Position numbers and translations under genes: made by a program. Shown piece after piece: positions 1 through 5,456 of a DNA stretch of 5,456 bases; position 1 is the first letter of the stretch; each line of letters opens with the position of its first letter. Origin of the DNA: Bacteroidota bacterium (GTDB taxonomy: Bacteria > Bacteroidota > Bacteroidia > Bacteroidales > B18-G4); the NCBI GenBank assembly GCA_003648575.1, contig QMPN01000211.1, positions 1 through 5,456 on the forward strand, given 5' to 3'. The notes below the pieces were generated by a model that worked only from the letters and a program-made list of their open reading frames with translations, had not been told where the DNA came from and made no database searches.

Positions 1-1
1 C

Positions 2-1189
2 GACAACCTTCCTTTCAGCGTGAAAGCATTAAATCCATTGGTGAAGTCCAATACACGGGAGATGAAGTTTAGTAATGGTTCTATTGTCCGGGTAGTAACC
101 TCGGCACGTTCGGGAACAACTAACTTTCTTCATATCAGCGAGTTCGGAAAAATCTGCGCCAAGAGTCCAGAGAAGGCCCGTGAAGTTGTTACCGGATCGC
201 TCAATACAGTTGCGCCCGGACAATTTATATTCATTGAATCAACAGCAGAAGGCAGGGAGGGAGCATTTTTTGATATGACGCAGGAGGCTATACGTTTCCA
301 GTTAGAAGGTAAAGAGCTTTCACTTAATGATTATTCGTTTCACTTCTACCCCTGGTATCAAGAACCTGCGTATGTTGCCGACCCTGCTACAATAGTTATA
401 TCAAAGAATATGCACGAATATTTTGATTTATTAGAGAGAATGGAACAGATAATAATCTCACAGGAACAAAGGGCATGGTATTGTAAGAAGAAAATCACAC
501 AGAAAGAGGATATGAAACGTGAATACCCATCAACTCCAAAGGAAGCATTTGAACAATCTATTATTGGGGCTTATTTTCCTGATGAGATGGGAATGGTACG
601 CGCTGAAGGAAGGATTAGACGAGTATCTTACGAACCAAGATTACCCGTGTACACGTTCTGGGATATTGGACGGGACACCACCTCGATTTGGTTCATGCAG
701 TATTACGCGATTACCGAAGAGTACCGATTCATAAATTACATGCAATCCTGTAATCACAGTCTACAATGGTACGTAAAGGAAATCGGTAAGCTGGGGTATG
801 TGTTCGATACTCATTTTTTCCCACATGATGCTGATGTTCATTCATTGGACAACCCGGACGAGGAAACTAGGGCCGATGTGCTGCGTAAACTGGGTATGAA
901 TATTCAGGTGGTGGGTAGAATTGACAAAAAATACAATGCAATCCAGGCCACCAGAGACATTTTAGGTAATTGTTACTTTGATGAAGAGAAATGTGAGGAA
1001 GGTATCAAGCATCTTGACCATTACCGTAAAGAGTGGGATGATAAGCTAGGCACGTACAAGAATGATAAACCATTACATGATTCTCACAGTCATGGTGCTG
1101 ACAGTTTTCAGCAGTTTGCTACTGGGTTTAAAATACCCAAGCAGTACACTGAAGTTGATTTAATACCAGAGGTTGAAAACGTATGGTAA
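2..1189 (+). CDS. terL: Phage terminase large subunit, 5'-truncated (C-terminal 395 residues)
   Basis: ATP-driven DNA packaging motor and headful/end-cutting nuclease that docks on the portal. The frame is open from base 2 to the TAA at 1187-1189. The GTG at 20 has no ribosome site and lies inside the conserved ATPase region, so it is not the true start; the N-terminus with Walker A is outside the window. Numbering from base 2: Walker B-like LHISEF with the likely catalytic Glu at residue 47 (140-142), and the coupling motif ESTAEG at 79-84 (236-253). The RNase H-like nuclease domain follows: FWDIGRDT with Asp221 (662-664), PHDAD at 274-278 (821-835), and HSHGADSF with Asp367 (1100-1102). These are the three acidic positions expected for metal binding. 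The nuclease domain looks complete and there is no internal stop or frameshift. The neighbouring portal supports the call. The family is certain; the packaging type (cos or headful) cannot be read from this fragment. Confidence 0.95.
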   Translation, partial: DNLPFSVKALNPLVKSNTREMKFSNGSIVRVVTSARSGTTNFLHISEFGKICAKSPEKAREVVTGSLNTVAPGQFIFIESTAEGREGAFFDMTQEAIRFQLEGKELSLNDYSFHFYPWYQEPAYVADPATIVISKNMHEYFDLLERMEQIIISQEQRAWYCKKKITQKEDMKREYPSTPKEAFEQSIIGAYFPDEMGMVRAEGRIRRVSYEPRLPVYTFWDIGRDTTSIWFMQYYAITEEYRFINYMQSCNHSLQWYVKEIGKLGYVFDTHFFPHDADVHSLDNPDEETRADVLRKLGMNIQVVGRIDKKYNAIQATRDILGNCYFDEEKCEEGIKHLDHYRKEWDDKLGTYKNDKPLHDSHSHGADSFQQFATGFKIPKQYTEVDLIPEVENVW

Positions 1190-1193
1190 ATCG

Positions 1194-1212
1194 GACTTTG
1201 AAAGTCGTTTTT
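1194..1212 (+). repeat. Short inverted repeat with T-run after terL (operator-like dyad or weak terminator)
   Basis: The sequence GACTTTGAAAGTC at 1194-1206 is a near-perfect palindrome. As RNA it could form a 5-bp stem (GACTT/AAGTC) with a 3-base loop, followed by five T at 1208-1212. The stem is short and has only two G-C pairs, so as an intrinsic terminator it is weak. The same dyad covers the -35 box of the promoter-like sequence that follows, so it could instead be a protein-binding site. Both readings are inference. Confidence 0.3.
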
Positions 1213-1226
1213 GATATTCATGTAAT
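1198..1226 (+). promoter_or_regulatory. Candidate sigma70 promoter in the terL-downstream gap
   Basis: TTGAAA at 1198-1203 (5 of 6 to the -35 consensus) and TGTAAT at 1221-1226 (5 of 6 to the -10 consensus) are separated by exactly 17 bases, the optimal spacing. No extended -10 TG is present. Transcription would begin near 1233, leaving a leader of about 15 bases with a GAGG Shine-Dalgarno (1238-1241) before the ATG at 1249. It sits in the only intergenic gap of the window, which favours a real element over a chance match in AT-rich DNA. It would drive the tightly packed genes from 1249 on, including the portal. Confidence 0.45.
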
Positions 1227-1248
1227 GGCTCAAGAGTGAGGCTGTGCA

Positions 1249-1488
1249 ATGAAAACTAAATTTCGCAAGTATGACATACGCCAACTGATCGAAAAGATTG
1301 ATCCCACTGTACGGAAGCGTCTGACCTTAACGTATGAGTGGAGCAATGGTAAACGGTTTTACAAGAATGAATTACCGAGCGTATCATTACCACCAACACC
1401 ACCAACACCAGAAACAAGTAAACAATTCATAACCTCTGCCGGGGAAAACTTTATCACTTCTGACGGACAAAACTTTAAGGTATTATAA
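1249..1488 (+). CDS. Small phage protein with Pro-Thr linker and C-terminal ITSxGxNF tandem repeat
   Basis: A 79-residue protein of unknown function. The ATG at 1249 is preceded by GAGG at 1238-1241 with 7-base spacing, a good ribosome site. Residues 1-40 are strongly basic (12 Lys/Arg against 4 Asp/Glu), with KFRKYDIRQ near the start and RKR at 22-24. Residues 48-54 read PPTPPTP, a likely extended linker. Residues 61-76 are two copies of an eight-residue unit, ITSAGENF and ITSDGQNF, followed by KVL at the C-terminus. From memory, short tandem units of the form ITxxGxxF occur at the ends of phage virion proteins, so a structural role is plausible. The stop at 1486-1488 abuts the ATG of the next gene, suggesting translational coupling with the fibre-like protein. 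It has no signal peptide, membrane segment or enzyme motif. The gene call is firm; the function is not. Confidence 0.72.
   Translation: MKTKFRKYDIRQLIEKIDPTVRKRLTLTYEWSNGKRFYKNELPSVSLPPTPPTPETSKQFITSAGENFITSDGQNFKVL
1390..1410 (+). repeat. 9-bp tandem repeat (2.3 copies) encoding PPTPPTP
   Basis: The unit CCACCAACA occurs at 1390-1398 and 1399-1407, followed by a partial CCA at 1408-1410. It is in frame and encodes the Pro-Pro-Thr linker of the 79-residue protein. The copies are identical at the DNA level, so this may be a recent slippage duplication that could vary in length between relatives. Confidence 0.6.
1429..1476 (+). repeat. Protein-level tandem repeat: two ITSxGxNF units
   Basis: Bases 1429-1452 and 1453-1476 encode ITSAGENF and ITSDGQNF. 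Six of eight residues match, but several synonymous codon positions differ (for example ATA/ATC, ACC/ACT, GGG/GGA). The duplication is therefore old and kept by selection on the protein, unlike the exact Pro-Thr repeat just upstream. Confidence 0.65.
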
Positions 1489-2496
1489 ATGAGTGATTAT
1501 AATTCATCACACACAGGCATTGAAATTGATAATGCCGTTGATAGTGTTGCCAAAAAATTAGATAACAGTATTGCTGATTTCGTACCACAACCCAGCCCGC
1601 CTGTTCACGGTGAAGGCAGAGTATTCTATGATGATGCCAGTCATTCCCTTGGTGTATATTCAGATATTCCAGGAACATTGCTCAATATTGGTCAGGAGTC
1701 TTATGTAAGAGTTATCAATCAATCAGGTGCGACAATCCTTAATGGTGCTGCTTGTAGAGGTAATGGGGTAAGTTCAGGAGTGGTATCGGTTGTATTGGCT
1801 CAAGCTGACACGTTTGAACATTCTATTGTTCTAGGAGTTGCGACACATGACATTCCAGATGGAACCGAAGGTTTTGTTACTACTCATGGTTCTGTAAGAG
1901 ATATAAATACTGAAGGTCATGTAGAAGGTCAACCAATGTATCTTAGTGATGCTGTACCGGGAGCATGGACAGGTACACCACCTCAAATAGTCTGTAGGGT
2001 TGGTGGCGTATTGATTGCGGATAGTACAAATGGATCATTATTTGTTAATATAATGAATAATGTCATGTTACCTGTTGTTATCGGTTTTCTGAATGAAGGT
2101 GATGTACCGGGAACAATCAATAGCACTCCTCTAGCAATAAATAATTATCAGATAGAAGGTAGTTATTTAACTATTGTTGATAAAGCGGCAGGAACAATTC
2201 ATGTTCTGACTGAAGGCATCTATCGTGTTACAGCTACTATTAATATTCAACATGATGATGCGGGTAATAATACTGGAATAATTGGAATATCTATTTACGA
2301 TGAATTAAATATTCAACAAGGTATAGTTACGTTTAGTGTATTAAAGAATCAGATTGCCACTAATTTACCAATCAATATACCTTTTAATAGTGTAGCTAAT
2401 AAAACCTATCATCTTAGAATAGTATCATCAGTAGAATTAACGAATGTAACCACTAACGCGGTGAGCTTTGATATTAAATCGGAGTCAATACGATGA
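1489..2496 (+). CDS. Phage fibre/decoration-like structural protein with beta-rich C-terminal domain
   Basis: A 335-residue protein, probably on the virion surface. The ATG at 1489 follows the previous stop directly and has AAGG at 1477-1480 with 8-base spacing. Three parts are visible. Residues 8-20 read HTGIEIDNAVDSV, resembling the TGxxIDxAV motif frequent near the N-termini of phage head and tail appendage proteins. A Pro-rich hinge lies at 33-38. Residues 42-192 contain GRVFYDD, LGVYSDIPG, LNIGQE and VRVINQSGATILNG, then a Gly/Val-rich beta region; I recall similar wording in phage fibre-type proteins. Residues 193-335 look like an all-beta jelly-roll of C1q/TNF or receptor-binding type, with alternating hydrophobic strands such as EGIYRVTATINI and a beta C-terminus. 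This end is about 31% GC against about 42% in the middle. There are no enzyme motifs, transmembrane segments or signal peptide. Alternatives are a head fibre, a capsid decoration protein or a tail fibre. The structural role is fairly likely, the exact location in the virion unknown. Confidence 0.7.
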   Translation: MSDYNSSHTGIEIDNAVDSVAKKLDNSIADFVPQPSPPVHGEGRVFYDDASHSLGVYSDIPGTLLNIGQESYVRVINQSGATILNGAACRGNGVSSGVVSVVLAQADTFEHSIVLGVATHDIPDGTEGFVTTHGSVRDINTEGHVEGQPMYLSDAVPGAWTGTPPQIVCRVGGVLIADSTNGSLFVNIMNNVMLPVVIGFLNEGDVPGTINSTPLAINNYQIEGSYLTIVDKAAGTIHVLTEGIYRVTATINIQHDDAGNNTGIIGISIYDELNIQQGIVTFSVLKNQIATNLPINIPFNSVANKTYHLRIVSSVELTNVTTNAVSFDIKSESIR

Positions 2497-2819
2497 CCAG
2501 TAATGTTATTGATGGTATGCAGATTACCGCTACTGAGCAATTACAGGCTAAGAATATTGGTGAACACCTGCTAAAGCATTATCCTGGTCATTTATGGGCG
2601 GTTCAGGTGTATCAGGGATTAGTAATCATAAAGAATTTAGCATTGTCTGGAAACTGGGGGTTTGTGTTACACCAAGATAAAATGGACAATGACGGTAAGG
2701 ACATAGTGCGTTCAGCCGGTGAACTATTAGAACGATACAATTTAAGCAGAGGCCGGTTGATAGAGAACCAGATTGGCGATTTAAAACGTAATTATAAAGG
2801 TGAAATTATCCGTGTCTAA
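2493..2819 (+). CDS. Conserved-looking small phage protein of unknown function between fibre-like gene and portal
   Basis: A 108-residue soluble protein. Its ATG overlaps the preceding stop as ATGA (2493-2496), and GGAG at 2481-2484 with 8-base spacing is a good ribosome site. Visible features: an N-terminal helical stretch (EQLQAKNIGEHLLKHYPG, about residues 15-32), a central beta-like segment (LWAVQVYQGLVIIKNL, about 34-49) and GNWGFVLHQDKMD (about 53-65). A charged helical C-terminal half follows, with SAGELLERYNLSRGR. It has no signal peptide or membrane segment. The compact alternation of helix and strand and the Gly-Trp-Gly turn suggest a folded domain rather than a random frame. It overlaps the portal start by 8 bp, so it is probably translated together with it. 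I do not recognise a named family; a virion or assembly accessory role is guessed only from position. Confidence 0.72.
   Translation: MTSNVIDGMQITATEQLQAKNIGEHLLKHYPGHLWAVQVYQGLVIIKNLALSGNWGFVLHQDKMDNDGKDIVRSAGELLERYNLSRGRLIENQIGDLKRNYKGEIIRV
2796..2803 (+). promoter_or_regulatory. Ribosome binding site that fixes the portal start
   Basis: AAAGGTGA at 2796-2803 contains AGGTGA, a full match to part of the anti-Shine-Dalgarno complement, and ends 8 bases before GTG at 2812. The in-frame GTG at 2800 lies inside this site and has no ribosome site of its own (AT-rich upstream), so 2812 is the better start. Confidence 0.7.
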
Positions 2820-5022
2820 AACTAATCCACAAACACCTGACGTACAATATAATATTCCGGGCGCATACACTGGGCAGGATTCAACCCAAGCTGAAATGAT
2901 TGATGCTGAACAACAAGGCATTGAAACTGAACAGACACAGGAACAGACTGATGCTGACTGGGTGAACCTTGCGCGTGATGCCTTTAGAGTGGCAGATGAT
3001 TATGTGGAAGCCAATGTTAAAAGTCGTATGGAACGTAATATATCCATGTTTAAATCGGTTCATGCTAATGGCTCGAAGTACAAAACAAAGAATTACGCCC
3101 ATCGCTCCAGGATTTTTAGACCTAAGACTCGTTCAATAGTCCGTAGAAATGAAGCGGCTGCAACAATGGCGTTTTTCTCTACAATTGATTTGGTAGAAAT
3201 CACTCCAGAGAATGAATACGATGAAAAACAGGTATTAAGTGCTGAGTTAAACGATGCTGTTTTGAATTATAGATTAGCCAACAGTATTAAATGGTTTAAA
3301 ACTATCATTGGAGCCTATCAAGATTCAATGGTTCAAGGTATTGTCATATCCAAACAGTATTGGTCATATAAGGCTGAAAAGGTGCAGACAGGCGCAGTTG
3401 ACATAATGACGGGTGAATCAACTTATCAGACCGTTGTGAACGAAGATAAGCCAGTTGTTAAACTTATACCTGTAGAAAATTTCCTTTTTGACCCCGGCTC
3501 AGACTGGGATGATCCTGTCAACAGCAGTCCTTTTCTAATCAATTTACAACCCATGTATATTGGTGATGTTCGTGAAAAAATGGCATCGGGTGAATGGTTT
3601 GAATTGGATGATGGGAAAATTTTATCCAGTCGTAAAGAACGTGATTATGATTCCACTCGTTATGCTCGTAATTCCAATGGTGAAGATCCAATGGACAGTA
3701 ATTACCTGAACAATGAGTTCAGTATTGTCTGGGTTCATGAGAACATCATTAAGAAAGAAGGCAAGGATTGGGTGTTCTGGACGATGGGAACAGAGTTTTT
3801 ATTGACTGAACCCAAGCTATTGGAAGAAGTTTATCATCATGGAGTACGGCCTTATGCGGTTGGATTCTGTGATTTTGAGACACATAAGCCATACCCTGCC
3901 GGTGTAGTTGAAATTGGCTCAGGTATTCAGGGTGAACTGAACGATACCATCAATCAACGTATGGATAACGTCAAACTGGCGTTAAATAAACGGTTCTTTG
4001 TCAGACGTTCCAGTAATGTCGATACAAGGGCATTAATGCGTTCTGCTCCCGGCAGTATCACTCTTATGGATGATATTGACCGTGATGTGCGTATTGATGA
4101 TGTTCCGGATGTTACAGGTAGTTCATATCAAGAACAAGATCGTATGAATGCAGATTATGATGAAGTAACAGGAACATTTAATCCTGGTACACTTCAGACC
4201 AATCGTGCAATGAATGAAACAGTAGGCGGTTTAACACTGGTGGCCGCTGAATCAAATATTGTAACTGAGTATCAATTAAGAGTATTTACGGAAACATGGG
4301 TAGAGCCTGTATTGAATCAGTTGGTGTTACTGGAACAGACCTATGAAAATGATTCGACAGTCCTTGCAGTATCAGCCGGTAAAGTTGATTTAGAAGAGTT
4401 GCCAGAAGAGGGATTGATAGATTTACTACAATCTCCTGTTAATGTCCGGGTTAATGTCGGATTCGGTGCAACTAACCAGAACGCTAAAATGGCACAGTTG
4501 GGTAACGCATTAGGGATGATGGGCGAATTTGCTCCTGACCTGTTACAGAAAATGGATAAAGAAGAATTATCAAAAGAAATCCTTGGTGCAGCAGGTTTTA
4601 AAGATGGTGGCCGCTTCTTCCCAGAACCAGAAGAAGGCGAAGAACCCACTCCAGATGAACAGTTGATGCAGGAAATGGATGAGATGGGCCAGGCAATGCA
4701 GAAAATGGAGCAGGAAAACGCTACATTGAAAGTTCAGAACCAGAATAAGCAGGGTGAACTGCAATTACAGCAGCAAAAATTGCAGATGGAACAACAACGT
4801 ACTATGATGGAAGCTCAACGTTCTCAGGATGATATACAGATTGCAATGTATCGTTATGCGGCTGATCAGAACTTATCACTGGAACAATTAAAACAATCAG
4901 CTCAAAAGAATGAAATGGATTATCAGAGTAAGCGTGATATTACCGCAGCTCAACTTAAAGTTGAAATGAACAAGCAACAGTTGCAAAACCGTAATATGAA
5001 CGCGGGGTATGATACATTTTGA
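2812..5022 (+). CDS. Phage portal protein (head-tail connector), 736 residues
   Basis: Forms the dodecameric ring at one capsid vertex through which DNA enters and leaves, and to which terminase docks. The chosen start is GTG 2812, supported by AGGTGA eight bases upstream; GTG 2800 would add four residues but has no ribosome site. Residues 1-45 are polar and likely disordered. The body shows portal-like features: a basic stretch before a helix (HRSRIFRPKTRSIVRRNEAA, about 97-116), FLFDPGSDWDD at 224-234, NRAMNETVGG at 464-473 and then FTETWVEPVLNQLVLLEQ, the long-helix region typical of portal stems in podovirus-type phages. An acidic Pro-rich linker (about 603-619) leads into a Gln/Met-rich coiled-coil tail from about 620 to 730, comparable to the C-terminal barrel of the roughly 725-residue phage P22 portal; relationship to P22 itself is not shown. 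It is flanked by terL upstream and a probable scaffold gene downstream. The gene is intact with no frameshift. Confidence 0.9.
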   Translation: MSKTNPQTPDVQYNIPGAYTGQDSTQAEMIDAEQQGIETEQTQEQTDADWVNLARDAFRVADDYVEANVKSRMERNISMFKSVHANGSKYKTKNYAHRSRIFRPKTRSIVRRNEAAATMAFFSTIDLVEITPENEYDEKQVLSAELNDAVLNYRLANSIKWFKTIIGAYQDSMVQGIVISKQYWSYKAEKVQTGAVDIMTGESTYQTVVNEDKPVVKLIPVENFLFDPGSDWDDPVNSSPFLINLQPMYIGDVREKMASGEWFELDDGKILSSRKERDYDSTRYARNSNGEDPMDSNYLNNEFSIVWVHENIIKKEGKDWVFWTMGTEFLLTEPKLLEEVYHHGVRPYAVGFCDFETHKPYPAGVVEIGSGIQGELNDTINQRMDNVKLALNKRFFVRRSSNVDTRALMRSAPGSITLMDDIDRDVRIDDVPDVTGSSYQEQDRMNADYDEVTGTFNPGTLQTNRAMNETVGGLTLVAAESNIVTEYQLRVFTETWVEPVLNQLVLLEQTYENDSTVLAVSAGKVDLEELPEEGLIDLLQSPVNVRVNVGFGATNQNAKMAQLGNALGMMGEFAPDLLQKMDKEELSKEILGAAGFKDGGRFFPEPEEGEEPTPDEQLMQEMDEMGQAMQKMEQENATLKVQNQNKQGELQLQQQKLQMEQQRTMMEAQRSQDDIQIAMYRYAADQNLSLEQLKQSAQKNEMDYQSKRDITAAQLKVEMNKQQLQNRNMNAGYDTF

Positions 5023-5291
5023 GCGAAGAATTAAACATATTAGTATTTAAAGGTGAGACTGTAAGACGTTTTCTCAACAGTCCCGCCGGTAAAGATTTGA
5101 TAGAGTCAGTTAATAAGATTGCTGACGATGCTAGAGATGAATTAGTGCGTACCGACCCCAGTAAAATGGGTGAGATTGCACAATTGCAAGAGCGTATTAA
5201 AGCGCATTTGCATTTATTAGGCTTGTTAAATCAGGCTGTTAATTTAGGCGATATTGCCTATGATGAAATTGAGGATAACTTTGATGGCTGA
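5019..5291 (+). CDS. Small helical post-portal phage protein of unknown function
   Basis: A 90-residue protein starting at TTG 5019, which overlaps the portal stop as TTGA. The ribosome site is weak (GGGG at 5004-5007, 11-base spacing). No other start codon exists in the first 49 codons, so the TTG plus coupling to portal translation is the best reading. The protein is almost all helix: RRFLNSPAGKDLIESVNKIADDARDEL appears as an amphipathic stretch (about 16-42), a TDPSKMGEI turn, then QLQERIKAHLHLLGLLNQAV (about 56-75) and an acidic end. The pattern of an FLxSPxGxxL opening, a DP turn and an LQxxI helix resembles small proteins I have seen beside phage portal genes, but I cannot name a family. 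It overlaps the next gene by 8 bp. Possible roles are a head-assembly accessory or a packaging cofactor; both are guesses from position. Confidence 0.7.
   Translation: MSEELNILVFKGETVRRFLNSPAGKDLIESVNKIADDARDELVRTDPSKMGEIAQLQERIKAHLHLLGLLNQAVNLGDIAYDEIEDNFDG
5271..5274 (+). promoter_or_regulatory. Ribosome binding site for the gene starting at 5284
   Basis: GAGG at 5271-5274, inside the end of the 90-residue gene, lies nine bases before ATG 5284. It supports a real start there even though the coding sequence runs off the window. Confidence 0.55.
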
Positions 5292-5456
5292 TCTACCCGA
5301 TAAGGATGATGAAACCCAGGAAACAGTTGATGTACGAACTGAAATTGCAAATAAAGCACGTGAAAAGAGGAACGCTGATAACGTAGGACATGAAGATGAA
5401 ATTGCCCAGTTGGAGCAATTACATGGTATTGATAATGAAGATGCTCCAACACCAGA
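5284..5456 (+). CDS. Acidic protein, 3'-truncated; candidate head scaffolding protein
   Basis: Only the first 57 complete codons are present; the frame is open to the window end. The ATG at 5284 overlaps the preceding stop by 8 bp (ATGGCTGA) and has GAGG nine bases upstream. The visible part is highly acidic and hydrophilic: MADLPDKDDETQETVDV, then a basic patch (ANKAREKRN, about 21-29), then HEDEIAQLEQLHGIDNEDAP. It is predicted helical or disordered with no hydrophobic core. Such composition, plus the place right after portal, is what scaffolding proteins show in terL-portal-scaffold-coat gene orders. A minor head protein or protease-linked scaffold is also possible. The reading frame is well supported; the function is an inference from position and composition. 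Confidence 0.6.
   Translation, partial: MADLPDKDDETQETVDVRTEIANKAREKRNADNVGHEDEIAQLEQLHGIDNEDAPTP

Noticed and set aside
20..22. GTG at 20 as the true terminase start
   Set aside because: The frame is open to the window edge, there is no Shine-Dalgarno, and the Walker A region expected upstream of LHISEF is missing, so the gene simply enters from outside.
519..734. 71-codon plus-strand frame inside terL
   Set aside because: It is out of frame across the conserved nuclease region of terminase, with no protein-like pattern; the terminase frame carries the motifs.
1475..1678. Minus-strand 67-codon frame at the start of the fibre-like gene
   Set aside because: It is antisense to a well-supported gene, His/Gln-rich by codon complement, and without a promoter or ribosome site.
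1489..2496. Tropism determinant of a diversity-generating retroelement
   Set aside because: A fibre-like protein suggested it, but no reverse transcriptase, no template/variable repeat pair and no adenine-biased duplicated segment are seen in the window.
4341..4649. 102-codon open frame on the minus strand
   Set aside because: It lies wholly inside the portal gene, has low-complexity Ser/Pro-rich content from complementing Glu/Asp codons, and has no ribosome site or neighbours on that strand. It is a shadow frame.
1..5456. Anti-phage defence system, CRISPR array, tRNA, insertion sequence or attachment site
   Set aside because: No spaced direct repeats, tRNA-like fold, transposase or terminal inverted repeats were seen; all sequence except the 59-bp gap is accounted for by phage structural genes.

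Overview
The window is part of the virion-assembly (late) module of a tailed double-stranded DNA phage or prophage. Every gene lies on the + strand. The basis is direct: one end carries the back half of a terminase large subunit, the middle a 736-residue portal protein, and the far end the first codons of an acidic protein in the slot where a scaffold usually lies. No host marker, integrase or tRNA is present, so the host cannot be named. Strong Shine-Dalgarno sites, ATG/GTG/TTG starts and about 40% GC (hand counts of sampled stretches) fit a bacterial, possibly gammaproteobacterial, host. A terL-portal-putative scaffold order with a portal near 740 residues is most like short-tailed (podovirus-type) phages; this is inference.

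Layout: terminase large subunit, 5' end missing (2-1189); a 59-bp gap, the only intergenic space, with a sigma70-like promoter whose -35 box sits in a small inverted repeat (1190-1248); a 79-residue protein with a basic N-terminal half, Pro-Thr linker and C-terminal tandem repeat (1249-1488); a 335-residue modular fibre/decoration-like protein (1489-2496); a 108-residue protein of unknown function (2493-2819); the portal (2812-5022); a 90-residue helical protein (5019-5291); and the start of an acidic protein cut by the window edge (5284-5456).

From 1249 onward the genes are packed with junctions of 0, 4, 8, 4 and 8 bp, which points to one transcript with translational coupling. Terminase and portal together form the packaging machine: the terminase motor docks on the portal ring, drives DNA in and cuts it. 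The three genes between them are not packaging enzymes. The 335-residue protein looks like a surface-exposed structural protein with a beta-rich C-terminal domain of clearly lower GC (about 31% against about 42% just upstream), so that end may have been exchanged.

I see no defence system, CRISPR, mobile element or RNA gene. The most interesting parts are the promoter/dyad and the fibre-like cassette inserted between terminase and portal.
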